Source: Allobosea lathyri (GTDB taxonomy: Bacteria > Pseudomonadota > Alphaproteobacteria > Rhizobiales > Beijerinckiaceae). Taken from it: a stretch of DNA of 64,000 nucleotides. The stretch spans positions 228,578-292,577 of the forward strand of contig NZ_FNUY01000008.1 in assembly GCF_900108245.1 (NCBI RefSeq). The letters run 5' to 3'. The notes below the pieces were generated by a model. It made no database searches. It was not told the DNA's origin and saw only the letters and a program-made list of their open reading frames with translations. The translations under genes were made by a program, and so were the position numbers. Numbering within the stretch: the stretch's first letter is position 1; each line of letters starts with the position of its first letter. Shown here in pieces: positions 24,434 to 33,407 of this stretch.

Positions 24434-25635
24434 GCCGGCGCCTCGATGTCGATGTCGCCATCATCGGCGGCGGCCTCGTTGGTTCCTCGGCCGCTCTGGC
24501 CTTGCGCGGCATGGGGATGAGCGTCGCTCTGCTGGATCGCGGCTATTGCGGCGCGCAGGCCAGCGGCGTGAATTATGGCGGCGTCCGTCGTCAGGCCCGT
24601 CCCCGCGAGCAATTGCCGCTGTCGCAGCGCGCCCATGCGGTCTGGCCGCGCCTCACCGGGTTGATCGGGATCGATGGCGAATTCATGCGCTCCGGCCATC
24701 TCAAGCTCGCCCGCAGTGCTGCCGACATGGCCTCGCTCGAAGCCTATGCGCTCTCCGTCGCCGATCAGGGGCTCGGTCTCGAACTGATCGGCCATAACGA
24801 CCTGCGCGAGCGTTACCCCTGGATCGGGGGCGATATCGTCGGCGGTTCGCTCTGCGCGGGCGATGGCCACGCCAATCCGCGCCTGGTCTCGGCCGGTTTT
24901 GCCAGCGCTGCAAGGCGCGCCGGGGCGCATGTTCTGGAGAACACGGCCGTCACGGCTGCGATCCGCAACGGCGCGGGCTTTGCGCTGGAAGCCGGCGATG
25001 GGCTCGTCGTCAACGCCGGCATGGTCATCAACAGTGCCGGGGCCTGGGCGGGCGCATTCGCCGAGGCTTTCGGCGAACCCGTGCCGCTCACCCGCATTTA
25101 TCCGACGATGGTGGTGACCGAACCGCTCGCGCCGATCATGACCGTCAACACCGGCATGGAGGGCGGCGGCATCTATGCCCGGCAGGTCGAGCGCGGAAAC
25201 TGCGTCGTCGGCGGCGAACGCGGCCTGCCGCTCGTCGACCCCGACTATTCGCGTCCGCGCGGCGAGGGCGCGCTCAGCATCATCAACCGCGCGGCCGAGC
25301 TCTTTCCCGGGCTGCGCCATGCCCATGCCATCCGCTTCTGGACCGGCACCGAGGCGTCGATGCCCGACCATAACCCCGTGATCGGCGCCAGCGGCACGAC
25401 GCCCGGCCTGTTCCATGCCTTCGGCTTCAGCGGTGCCGGCTTCCAGATCGCCCCCGGCGTCGGCGAGGTTCTGGCCGAACTCGTCCGTGACGGCACCACG
25501 ACGACGCCGATCGAGGCCTTTTCCATCACGCGCTTCGACCAGCGGCGCGAGCCGCTTTCCAGCAACCACCGCACAGCCGACGGCTCGCGTGCGGACCCGG
25601 ACCCAGAGCCGCACCACAGGGGAGTTCTCTCATGA
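24430..25635 (+). CDS. FAD-dependent amine/amino-acid dehydrogenase subunit B (DadA/HcnC-like)
   Basis: A 401-residue DAAO-fold flavoprotein. The FAD motif VAIIGGGLVGSSAALALRGMGM is near 9-30; GHLKLAR, INSAGAWAG, GEGALSIINRAAELFPGL, and GLFHAFGFSGAGFQIAPGVGEVLAEL close the fold. In the three-component enzymes this subunit oxidises the amine substrate (glycine in HcnC, opines in OoxB, D-hydroxyproline in its homologue). The start overlaps the previous stop (ATGA), and its TGA overlaps the SBP start. The C-terminal 35 residues are unusually polar. The actual substrate is unknown, but must be related to what the ABC system imports. Confidence 0.9.
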   Translation: MSRRLDVDVAIIGGGLVGSSAALALRGMGMSVALLDRGYCGAQASGVNYGGVRRQARPREQLPLSQRAHAVWPRLTGLIGIDGEFMRSGHLKLARSAADMASLEAYALSVADQGLGLELIGHNDLRERYPWIGGDIVGGSLCAGDGHANPRLVSAGFASAARRAGAHVLENTAVTAAIRNGAGFALEAGDGLVVNAGMVINSAGAWAGAFAEAFGEPVPLTRIYPTMVVTEPLAPIMTVNTGMEGGGIYARQVERGNCVVGGERGLPLVDPDYSRPRGEGALSIINRAAELFPGLRHAHAIRFWTGTEASMPDHNPVIGASGTTPGLFHAFGFSGAGFQIAPGVGEVLAELVRDGTTTTPIEAFSITRFDQRREPLSSNHRTADGSRADPDPEPHHRGVLS

Positions 25636-26684
25636 CCAACCGCAGAACCGCACTCGTGACAGCCGTCGCCTCGCTCGCTCTTTTCTCAGCCGGCGCAGCC
25701 AGCGCCCAGACCAAGACGCTCTATGTCGGCATGAACGGCGGCAATTTCGAGCGGGCCTTCACCCAGGCCGTCTTCCCGGATTTCGAGAAGGCCAACAACG
25801 TCAAGGTCGTCGTCGTGCCCGGCACCTCGTCGGACATCCTCGCCAAGGCGACTGCGGCCAAGGACAAGCCGCAGATGCATGTCATCTTCCTCGACGATGG
25901 CGTCATGGTGCGCGCCATCGGCGCCGGCCTCTGCGAGAAGCTGAAGCCCAGCCCGGAGCTCGGCGAACTCGCCCAGGGTACCCGCATGAAGGACGACATG
26001 GCCGTTGGCATCGACCTCGGCATGACCGGGCTCGGCTACAACAAGAAGCTGTTCGACGAGAAGGGCTGGGCCGCTCCGACCTCGTGGATGGATCTGGCCG
26101 ATCCGAAGTTCAAGGACAAGGTCGTGTTCCAGTCGGCCTCGGCCTCCTCCTTCGGCCTGCATGCCTTCCTGATGTTCAACCGCATCCAGGGTGGCAGCGA
26201 AGCCAATGTCGAGCCGGGCTTCACGAAGTTCCGCGACACCATCGGCAAGAATGTGATCGAGTTCATCCCGAGCTCGGCCAAGATCTCCGAGATGGCGCAG
26301 ACCGGCGAAGCCGCGATCTTCCCGCTGACGCCGACGGCGATCTCGACCCTGAAGGAAAAGGGCATCGGGGTGGAATACGCCCAGCCCAAGGAGGGTTCGG
26401 TGGTGCTGATGGTGGCGCAATGCGTCATCGCCAACAATTCCGAGCCGGAACTCGCCCAGAAGCTCGCAGCCTTCCTGCTCTCGGCCGATGCCCAGTCCAA
26501 GGCGCTGGCGGCGGGCAACATCGTCCCCTCAAACGTCAAGGCAGTCGCCTCGACCCCGGCGGCCGAGGAGAAGCTCAAGAGCTTCCACACCAACATGAAG
26601 AACGCGGTGACGCTGGATTGGGACGCCATCAACGCCAAGCGTCCGGAGTGGAACAGCCGCTGGAACAAGATGATCGAGCGGTAA
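25632..26684 (+). CDS. ABC importer substrate-binding protein (PotD-like)
   Basis: A 350-residue periplasmic protein with a Sec signal peptide (1-26, AASAQ). The mature protein has YVGMNGGNFERAFTQAVFPDFEKANNVKVVVVPGTSSDILAKATA, VGIDLGMTGLGYNKKLF, AAPTSWMDLADPKFKDKVVFQ and a C-terminal WNKMIER. It is the last gene of the operon, and a palindromic repeat lies just beyond the stop. It belongs to the extracellular-solute-binding family 1 type that serves polyamine, opine and iron importers; no tyrosine iron-ligand pattern is evident. Confidence 0.9.
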   Translation: MTNRRTALVTAVASLALFSAGAASAQTKTLYVGMNGGNFERAFTQAVFPDFEKANNVKVVVVPGTSSDILAKATAAKDKPQMHVIFLDDGVMVRAIGAGLCEKLKPSPELGELAQGTRMKDDMAVGIDLGMTGLGYNKKLFDEKGWAAPTSWMDLADPKFKDKVVFQSASASSFGLHAFLMFNRIQGGSEANVEPGFTKFRDTIGKNVIEFIPSSAKISEMAQTGEAAIFPLTPTAISTLKEKGIGVEYAQPKEGSVVLMVAQCVIANNSEPELAQKLAAFLLSADAQSKALAAGNIVPSNVKAVASTPAAEEKLKSFHTNMKNAVTLDWDAINAKRPEWNSRWNKMIER

Positions 26685-26704
26685 GCTCGGTAGACACATC
26701 AAAC

Positions 26705-26811
26705 ACGCCGTCATCCTGGGTGACCGAAGGTCGTCCCGGGATCCATCGTAGGGCTCAGCGCTCTATGATGGATCCCGGGACTTCGCTTCGCGAAGCCCAG
26801 GATGACGGCGC
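26705..26811. repeat. Palindromic intergenic repeat, copy 3
   Basis: The ends CGCCGTCATCCTGGG and CCCAGGATGACGGCG are perfect inverted copies, and an inner GATGGATCCCGGGA pairs with TCCCGGGATCCATC-type sequence. It lies between the convergent SBP and MexF-like genes, where it can end both transcripts. Confidence 0.88.
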
Positions 26812-26836
26812 TTCGTTCGGAGCCTTCGCTACCTTC

Positions 26837-29800
26837 TCAAGCCGCCTCCGCCAGATGCGCCGGCTCCGCCGCCGCGCCATGCTGCTTCAGCGGCTTGTTG
26901 CCGGTGAGCTTGCGCATCAGCACGTAGAACACCGGCGTCAGGAAGATGCCGAAGGCGGTGACGCCGATCATTCCGGCAAAGACCGCGACGCCCATCGCAT
27001 GGCGCATCTCGGCGCCGGCTCCCGTCGAAGTCACCAGCGGCACCACGCCCATGATGAAGGCGAGCGAGGTCATCAGGATCGGCCGCAGGCGCAGGCGGCT
27101 GGCCTCGATCGCGGCCTCGACTGGCGTCTTGCCCTCGAATTCCAGTTCGCGGGCGAACTCGACGATCAGGATCGCGTTCTTCGCCGATAGTCCCACAAGG
27201 ACAACCAGCCCGATCTGGGTGAAGACGTTATTGTCTCCAGCCGTCAGCCAGACGCCGGTCATGGCGGCGAGCAGGCCCATGGGGATGATCAGGATGATCG
27301 CGACCGGCAGCGTCAGGCTCTCATACTGGGCAGCCAGCACCAGGAAAACGAGCAGGATCGCGATCGGGAACACGATCAGCGACGAATTTCCGGCCAGAAT
27401 CTCCTGATAGGTCAGTTCCGTCCATTCGAACGAGAAGCCCTTGGGCAGCGTCTCGTTGGCGATACGCTCGGCAACCGCCTGCGCCTGTCCCGAGGAGAAC
27501 CCGGGGGCAGGGCCGGCATTGATGTCGGACGCCAGGAAGCCGTTATAGCGCATGGCCCGTTCCGGACCGGCATCGGCGCGGACGTTCAGCACGGCGCTGA
27601 GCGGCACCATCTCGCCAGAAGCCGAGCGCACCCTGAGCTTGCCGATATCCTCGGGCCGGGCGCGGAAGGGCGCGTCCGCCTGCACACGCACCGTGTAGGT
27701 GCGGCCGAACTTGTTGAAGTCGTTCGCATAGGACGAGCCGAGATAGATCTGCAGCGTGTCGAAGACATCCGTCACGGCGACGCCGAGCTGGCGGGCCTTG
27801 GTGCGGTCGATATCGGCATAGAGCTGGGGAACATTGACCTGGAAGCTCGAGAACATGCCGGTCAGCTCGGGAGCCGCCGCAGCCTTCGCCATGAAGGCCT
27901 TGGTCGCCTCATCCAGCGCCTTGTAGCCGAGGCCGGCGCGATCCTCGATCTGCAGCTTGAAACCGCCGATCGTGCCCAGGCCCTGAACCGGCGGGGGCGG
28001 GAACATCGCGATGAACGCCTCCTTGATGCCGGCGAACTGCTGGTTGAGCTGCATCGCGATGGCAGCCCCTCCGAGCGACGGGTCCTTGCGCTCGGCGAAG
28101 GGCTTCAGCGTCACGAAGACGATGCCGGCATTCGACGAGTTGGTGAAGCCGTTGATCGACAGGCCGGGGAAGGCGATAGCGCTCTGGACACCGGGATGCT
28201 TCAGCGCGATGTCGCCCATCTTGCGGATCACGTCCTCGGTCCGGTCTAGCGTTGCAGCATCGGGCAGTTGCGCGAAGCCGACGAGGTACTGCTTGTCCTG
28301 TCCGGGCACGAAACCGCCGGGCACGGCACGGAACAGCACGACGGTGATGCCGACGAGGACGAGATAGACGGCCATCATCACCGCCTTGCGCGAGAGCAGC
28401 CGGCGCACGCCGGTGCCATAGGCCTGCGAGGAGCGGTTGAAGAAGCGGTTGAAGCCGCGGAAGAACCAGCCCAGCACCTTGTCCATGCCGCGTGTCAGCG
28501 CGTCCTTGGGCGCATCGTGCGAGCGCAGCAGCAGCGCCGCAAGCGCCGGCGACAACGTCAGCGAGTTCACCGCCGAGATCACGGTCGAGATCGCGATGGT
28601 CAATGCGAACTGGCGATAGAACTGCCCGGTCAGGCCGCTGATGAAGGCCAGCGGCACGAACACGGCGACGAGCACGAGCGCGATCGCGATGATCGGACCC
28701 GAGACTTCGCGCATCGCCTTGTACGTCGCCTCACGCGGCTCGAGGCCCTGCTCGATATTGCGCTCGACATTCTCGACGACAACGATTGCATCGTCGACGA
28801 CGATGCCGATTGCGAGCACGAGGCCAAACAGGCTGAGCGCGTTGATCGAGAAGCCGAAGAGATACATCACTGCAAAGGTGCCGACGACTGAGACCGGCAC
28901 GGCGACAAGCGGGATGATCGAGGCCCGCCACGTCTGCAGGAAGACGATGACGACGAGCACGACCAGCGCGATTGCTTCCAGCAACGTGGTGATGACGGCG
29001 TTGATCGAGGCGCGCACGAATTGGGTCGTGTCGTAGACGATCGAATAGTCCACGCCCTCTGGCATGTTCTGCTTGATCTCCTCCATCACCACGCGGACCT
29101 GGTCGGATATCGTGATGGCGTTGGAGCCCGGTGCCTGGAACACCGGAACGGCGACGGCCTGCTTGTTGTCGAGCAGCGAACGCAGCGCGTATTCGGATGC
29201 GCCGAGCTCAATGCGCGCGACGTCCTTCAGCCGCGTCACAGCGCCAGTCGTGCCGGTCTTGACGATGATCTCGCCGAACTCTTCCTCGCTCTGGAGGCGG
29301 CCCTGCGCATTGACCGAGAGCTGCAGGTCGAGGCCGGGCGCGCTCGGCGAGGCGCCGATCACGCCGGCAGCCGCCTGGACGTTCTGTGCGCGGATCTCGC
29401 GCACGACGTCGCTGGGCGACAGGCCGTGTTCGGCGACCTTCTGCGGGTCGAGCCAGACACGCAGCGAATAATCGCCCGAGCCGAAGAGCTGCACCTGGCC
29501 GACACCGTCGATCCGCGCCAGCCGGTCCTTGACGTTGAGGACCGCGTAATTGCGCAGATAGGTCATGTCGTAGCGGTCATTGGGCGAGGTGATGTGCACG
29601 ACCAGCATCAGGTCGGGCGAGCTCTTGATCGTGGTGATGCCGAGACGGCGGACCTCCTCGGGCAGGCGGGGTTCGGCCTGGCTGACGCGGTTCTGCACGA
29701 GCTGCTGCGCCTTGTCGGCATCGGTGCCGAGCCTGAAGGTCACGGTCAGCGTCATCAGGCCGTCGGTCGTCGCCTGGCTGGACATGTAGAGCATGCCCTC

Positions 29801-30022
29801 GACGCCGTTGATGGCCTCCTCGATCGGCGTCGCCACCGTCTCGGCGATCACGCGCGGATTGGCGCCGGGATATTGCGCGCGGACCACCACGGAGGGCGGC
29901 ACGACCTCGGGATACTCCGAGATCGGCAGGATGCGCAGCGAAAGCAGCCCCGCCAGAAAGATCAGCAGGGACAGGACACCGGCGAAAATCGGCCGATCAA
30001 TGAAGAATTTGGACAGGTTCAT
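26837..30022 (-). CDS. RND multidrug efflux transporter (MexF-like, HAE1 family)
   Basis: A 1061-residue inner-membrane proton/drug antiporter. NLSKFFIDRPIFAGVLSLLIFLAGLL starts the first transmembrane helix. GIVVDDAIVVVENVERNIEQGL is the fourth/fifth helix region with the proton-relay Asp pair. Two large periplasmic loops are present; the second half shows LSAKNAILIVEFARELEFEGKTPVEAAIEA. It works with the adaptor at 30155-31375 and an outer-membrane TolC-type channel not encoded here. It is the third gene of a hydrolase-mexE-mexF operon. Confidence 0.93.
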   Translation of the reverse strand: MNLSKFFIDRPIFAGVLSLLIFLAGLLSLRILPISEYPEVVPPSVVVRAQYPGANPRVIAETVATPIEEAINGVEGMLYMSSQATTDGLMTLTVTFRLGTDADKAQQLVQNRVSQAEPRLPEEVRRLGITTIKSSPDLMLVVHITSPNDRYDMTYLRNYAVLNVKDRLARIDGVGQVQLFGSGDYSLRVWLDPQKVAEHGLSPSDVVREIRAQNVQAAAGVIGASPSAPGLDLQLSVNAQGRLQSEEEFGEIIVKTGTTGAVTRLKDVARIELGASEYALRSLLDNKQAVAVPVFQAPGSNAITISDQVRVVMEEIKQNMPEGVDYSIVYDTTQFVRASINAVITTLLEAIALVVLVVIVFLQTWRASIIPLVAVPVSVVGTFAVMYLFGFSINALSLFGLVLAIGIVVDDAIVVVENVERNIEQGLEPREATYKAMREVSGPIIAIALVLVAVFVPLAFISGLTGQFYRQFALTIAISTVISAVNSLTLSPALAALLLRSHDAPKDALTRGMDKVLGWFFRGFNRFFNRSSQAYGTGVRRLLSRKAVMMAVYLVLVGITVVLFRAVPGGFVPGQDKQYLVGFAQLPDAATLDRTEDVIRKMGDIALKHPGVQSAIAFPGLSINGFTNSSNAGIVFVTLKPFAERKDPSLGGAAIAMQLNQQFAGIKEAFIAMFPPPPVQGLGTIGGFKLQIEDRAGLGYKALDEATKAFMAKAAAAPELTGMFSSFQVNVPQLYADIDRTKARQLGVAVTDVFDTLQIYLGSSYANDFNKFGRTYTVRVQADAPFRARPEDIGKLRVRSASGEMVPLSAVLNVRADAGPERAMRYNGFLASDINAGPAPGFSSGQAQAVAERIANETLPKGFSFEWTELTYQEILAGNSSLIVFPIAILLVFLVLAAQYESLTLPVAIILIIPMGLLAAMTGVWLTAGDNNVFTQIGLVVLVGLSAKNAILIVEFARELEFEGKTPVEAAIEASRLRLRPILMTSLAFIMGVVPLVTSTGAGAEMRHAMGVAVFAGMIGVTAFGIFLTPVFYVLMRKLTGNKPLKQHGAAAEPAHLAEAA

Positions 30023-30062
30023 GGCACGCCCCCCTTTGGAGCGGATGTCTTGCGTGAAAAAA

Positions 30063-30145
30063 ACGCCGTCATGCCCGGGCTCGACCCGGGCATCTTCTGC
30101 AAGAGATTCTCGGGTCTGCGCTTCTCCGCGCCCGAGAATGACGGC
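30063..30145. repeat. Palindromic intergenic repeat, copy 4 (shorter form)
   Basis: The ends GCCGTCATGCCCGGGC and GCCCGAGAATGACGGC resemble the family, though this copy is about 85 bp and the inner arms differ (GAGATTCTCGGGTCTGCG). It is inside the mexE-mexF operon, between the two genes. Confidence 0.7.
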
Positions 30146-30154
30146 CTAAGGCCC

Positions 30155-31375
30155 TCAGCGTTGGGCGATTTCCGTCTTGGCCGGATCGCGCTTCAGTTCG
30201 GATTTCTCGGCCATCGGCACTGCCTCGGGTGCCAGCGTCGCGCCGGGGCGGATGCGCTGCAGGCCGTTGACGACGATGCGCTCGCCGGGCTTCAGCCCGC
30301 TGGTGACGATGCGCAGTCCCTCATTCGAGGCGCCCAGCGTGACCTCGCGCCAGGCCGCCTTGTTGTCGGCTCCGACCACGAAGACGAACTTCTTGTTCTG
30401 GTCGGTGCCCACTGCGCGCTCATTGATGACGAGCGCCGGCTCCGGCCGGGCCTGGCCCATCTGCACCCGCACGAACTGGCCGGGCATCAGCTTGCCCTCG
30501 GGATTGTCGAGCTGCGCCCGCACCCGCACGGTGCCGCTGGCGGCATCGACGGCGTTGTCGATGAAGCGCAGCTTGCCGTTGAAGGTTGTGGCCTCGCCGG
30601 CTGCGGTGCCGAGCTTGACCGGGATCTGCTCGATGACGCGGTCATTGCCGGGCAGGCTTGCCAGCGCGTCGAGCACGCTGCGCTCGTCGGCGTCGAAGCT
30701 TGCATAGATCGGATCGACCGATACCAGCGTCGTCAGCAGCGGAGCCGAGGCGCCGGCCGCCACGAGGTTGCCCACGGTGATGCCGAGCCGTCCGATGCGG
30801 CCGCTGATCGGCGCCCGGATCTGGGTGTAGTCGAGGTTGAGACGCGCCGTCTGCTGGGCAGCCTCGGCAGCGCGCAGGTTGGCCTGGGCCTCGCGCAACG
30901 CATTGAAGCGCGTGTCCAGATCCTTCTGCGAGACGTTGCGGCTGGCCATCAGCTGCTGGCCGCGCTCATTCTCGCCCGCGGCCAATGCGACGCGCGCCTC
31001 GGCGGCGAGGACCTGAGCCTGAGCCCTCTCGAAATCGGCCTGATACGGTGCGGAATCGATGCTGATCAGCAGGTCGCCCTGCTTGACCAGCCCGCCTTCG
31101 CGGAAATGCACGGCCTCGACCACGCCGGAAACGCGCGAACGCAGCTCGACACGCTCGATCGCCTCCAGCCGCCCGGAGAATTCCGACCAGTTGACGAGAT
31201 CGCGCTGCTCGACCGTGGAGACCGAGACGGGCGTCGCAGGCGGTGCGGCGGCGGCAGGCGTCTCGCCCTGCGCTTGGCCGCCGACGAGATTGAAGACGAT
31301 GGCGAGGGTCGCGAGCGAAACGCCGGCAGCCAGGCCGCCACCCAAAAGGCCACGACGGGTTGTTCCCTGAATCAT
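30155..31375 (-). CDS. RND periplasmic adaptor (MexE-like)
   Basis: A 406-residue membrane-fusion protein. The N-terminus has TTRRGLLGGGLAAG and a hydrophobic segment (about 15-31) that anchors it. The lipoyl halves are VEAVHFREGGLVKQGDLLISID and LDYTQIRAPISGRIGRLGITVGNLV, flanking an alpha hairpin (about 115-190, RAQAQVLAAEARVALAAGENERGQQL). Beta-barrel and proximal domains follow. It bridges the MexF-like pump and the outer-membrane channel. The gene lies 57 bases after the hydrolase gene on the same strand. Confidence 0.92.
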   Translation of the reverse strand: MIQGTTRRGLLGGGLAAGVSLATLAIVFNLVGGQAQGETPAAAAPPATPVSVSTVEQRDLVNWSEFSGRLEAIERVELRSRVSGVVEAVHFREGGLVKQGDLLISIDSAPYQADFERAQAQVLAAEARVALAAGENERGQQLMASRNVSQKDLDTRFNALREAQANLRAAEAAQQTARLNLDYTQIRAPISGRIGRLGITVGNLVAAGASAPLLTTLVSVDPIYASFDADERSVLDALASLPGNDRVIEQIPVKLGTAAGEATTFNGKLRFIDNAVDAASGTVRVRAQLDNPEGKLMPGQFVRVQMGQARPEPALVINERAVGTDQNKKFVFVVGADNKAAWREVTLGASNEGLRIVTSGLKPGERIVVNGLQRIRPGATLAPEAVPMAEKSELKRDPAKTEIAQR

Positions 31376-31432
31376 GGGTTCATTCCTTGCTAGAACTATC
31401 GATAAGGGTGCGAAAAACGCGGGGTCCGGCGC

Positions 31433-32299
31433 CTAGGGAGGCGCGGTCAGGCTGTAGAACTCAGTCACATGGTTGCATGCCAGACAAAGGCAGGAGCCTT
31501 CCTTGGGCGCGGCTGCATAGGCACCCGGCCATAGTGTCGGGCCAGTCTGCATATGATGGCGGACGGTCACACCCGCTTCCTGCAGGCGCTGCGCATAACC
31601 AGCGCATTCGTCCCGCATCGGGTCGTCCTGCGCTGTGATCAGCAGGGCCGGCGGAAGCCCTGCAAGTCGCGAGGCGTTGAGCGGTGTGGCATAAGGGTGG
31701 GCGGCCTTGTCAGGCGTGCCCAGATAATCGGCCCAGCCATCCGCCCAGTGGCAGCCCACCGGGCCGGCATGGGCCGCGCGCAGCGAATAGGTGCCCAGGC
31801 AGGCATCGAGCATCGGCGAGAACAGGATCTGGCCGGCGAGCGCCGGGCCGCGCCGGTCGCGCGCCATCATGGCGAGCGCGGCAGCGAGATTGCCGCCCGC
31901 TTCCTCGCCCGCCACATAGAGCGGGGCTCGTTTGGAGGTCCAGCGGGCGCGGCCCTTGCCGAGCGTCTGGAGCGCCCCATATGCGGCCTCCAGCGCATCC
32001 GGAAAGCGGTGCGCCGGCGCCAGCGGATAGTCGAGCGAGATCACGACCGCACCGGCTTCCGCCAGCATCGTCGCGACGGCTTCGCCCTCCACCAGCGAGC
32101 CGCCATTGAAGTGGCCGCCATGCAGATGAAGCACCAGCCCGGCATCATCCGCGATCTCGGCGGGGGCGTAGAGGCGGGCCGCCAGGGAAGTCTGGCCAGA
32201 CGCAATCGTCTCCTCCCGCCAGAATACGGCGCGTGGACTGCGATACTGCGTTTGAGGCGAGGCGAACATGGCGCGACCTGGGGTGTTGCGGTGCAGCAT
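31433..32299 (-). CDS. Alpha/beta hydrolase lacking the catalytic serine
   Basis: A 288-residue protein of the hormone-sensitive-lipase-like alpha/beta hydrolase family. The oxyanion-hole block is HLHGGHFNGGS and SLDYPLAPAHRFPDAL is typical. The nucleophile elbow, normally G-D-S-A-G-G, reads G-E-E-A-G-G-N, so Ser is replaced by Glu. LITAQDDPMRDE supplies the Asp. No His in the usual place (HGF) is visible, the C-terminus having HHMQTGPTLWPG. It therefore looks catalytically dead, or has a new chemistry. It is divergent from the LysR regulator and first in the operon with mexE and mexF. Start: ATG at 32299; an in-frame ATG at 32269 (MFASPQ) is the alternative. Confidence 0.83.
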   Translation of the reverse strand: MLHRNTPGRAMFASPQTQYRSPRAVFWREETIASGQTSLAARLYAPAEIADDAGLVLHLHGGHFNGGSLVEGEAVATMLAEAGAVVISLDYPLAPAHRFPDALEAAYGALQTLGKGRARWTSKRAPLYVAGEEAGGNLAAALAMMARDRRGPALAGQILFSPMLDACLGTYSLRAAHAGPVGCHWADGWADYLGTPDKAAHPYATPLNASRLAGLPPALLITAQDDPMRDECAGYAQRLQEAGVTVRHHMQTGPTLWPGAYAAAPKEGSCLCLACNHVTEFYSLTAPP

Positions 32300-32346
32300 G
32301 ATTTAGGTGATGCTGATGGGGCAATAAATGGTCATATGGCTCATTC

Positions 32347-32368
32347 ATTATTTCTGTAGGGAAATAAT
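32347..32368. promoter_or_regulatory. LysR-type operator palindrome
   Basis: Perfect 8-base arms ATTATTTC and GAAATAAT are separated by TGTAGG. The pattern contains the T-N11-A core of LysR-type boxes and lies between the divergent LysR gene (start 32408) and the hydrolase-mexEF operon (start 32299). Confidence 0.65.
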
Positions 32369-32407
32369 TAGAAGGCAGGATCTCTAGGATGGAATGGGAT
32401 ATCTGAG

Positions 32408-33364
32408 ATGGACCAGCTCAGCGCCATGCGCTCTTTCGTCCGGGTCGTCGAGGCCGGTACCTTTACGCGTGCGGCCGATCTGCTCGACCTTCCCAAGCCG
32501 ACGGTGACGAAGCAGATCCAGCAGCTGGAGGCGCATCTGCGCGCCAAATTGTTGAACCGCACGACAAGGCGCGTCACCGTGACGATGGACGGTGCCGCCT
32601 ATTACGAGCGGGCGCTGCGCGTGCTCGGCGACATCGACGAACTCGATTCGAGCATGGCGCTCTCGCAGGCGCGCCCGGGTGGCCGGCTGCGCGTCGATTG
32701 CAGCGCATCGCTTGCCGTCGAAGTCATCATCCCGGCCTTGCCTGCCTTTCATGCCCGCTATCCGGACATCCAGCTTGATCTCGGACTGAGCGATCGCCCG
32801 GCCGACCTGCTCGCCGAGAATCTCGATTGCGCCGTGCGCGCCGGCGAAATCCAGGACCAGAGCCTGATCGCGCGCAAGATCGGCGAGATGTATCTCGTCA
32901 CCTGCGCCACGCCCGGCTACATCGCGCGCCACGGCAAGCCGCAGCATCCGACCGATCTGGAGAAGGATCATTTCATCGTCGGTTATCGCGTTGCGGGCAC
33001 CAGCCGCGCCATGCCCTTCACCTATGTCGACCAGAAGGAGGCGATCGAGGTGAGGGGGAACTACATCGCCTCACTCAATGAGGGTTCGGGCTATGTTGCC
33101 GCTGCGCTGGCGGGGCTTGGCATCATCCAGGTCCCCACCTTCATGGTGCAGGAACACATCGCTGCAGGCCGGTTCGTGCCCTTGCTGACGAGCTGGTGCT
33201 CGGCGCCCAAGCCGCTGCACATCGTCTATCCGCCGAACCGCCATCTCAGCAACAAGGTCCGCGTCTTCGTCGACTGGCTTGCCGAACTCTTCGCCAAGGA
33301 CGACCTGATCCAGCGCAAGACCACCCTGAAGATATTGGGGAGGGAGGTCTGCCCGGCGGCATGA
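32408..33364 (+). CDS. LysR-family transcriptional regulator
   Basis: A 318-residue LysR-type regulator. The N-terminal helix-turn-helix is MRSFVRVVEAGTFTRAADLLDLPKPTVTKQIQQLEAHLRAKLLNRTTRRVTVT; the effector domain (about 90-300) has DCSASLAVEVIIPALPAFHARYPDIQLDLG and AALAGLGIIQVPTFMV. By position it is the likely activator of the hydrolase-mexE-mexF operon, analogous to MexT. The inducer is unknown. Confidence 0.92.
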   Translation: MDQLSAMRSFVRVVEAGTFTRAADLLDLPKPTVTKQIQQLEAHLRAKLLNRTTRRVTVTMDGAAYYERALRVLGDIDELDSSMALSQARPGGRLRVDCSASLAVEVIIPALPAFHARYPDIQLDLGLSDRPADLLAENLDCAVRAGEIQDQSLIARKIGEMYLVTCATPGYIARHGKPQHPTDLEKDHFIVGYRVAGTSRAMPFTYVDQKEAIEVRGNYIASLNEGSGYVAAALAGLGIIQVPTFMVQEHIAAGRFVPLLTSWCSAPKPLHIVYPPNRHLSNKVRVFVDWLAELFAKDDLIQRKTTLKILGREVCPAA

Positions 33365-33407
33365 CGCGCGCGCAGGCGCATCACGCGTTCGGTCGGAAGC
33401 GCAGGAT

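Noticed and set aside
29021..31393. A 790-codon plus-strand open frame
   Set aside because: It lies antisense to mexF and mexE, which have clear family motifs. Long antisense frames are expected in such GC-rich coding sequence, and its translation has no recognisable domain.
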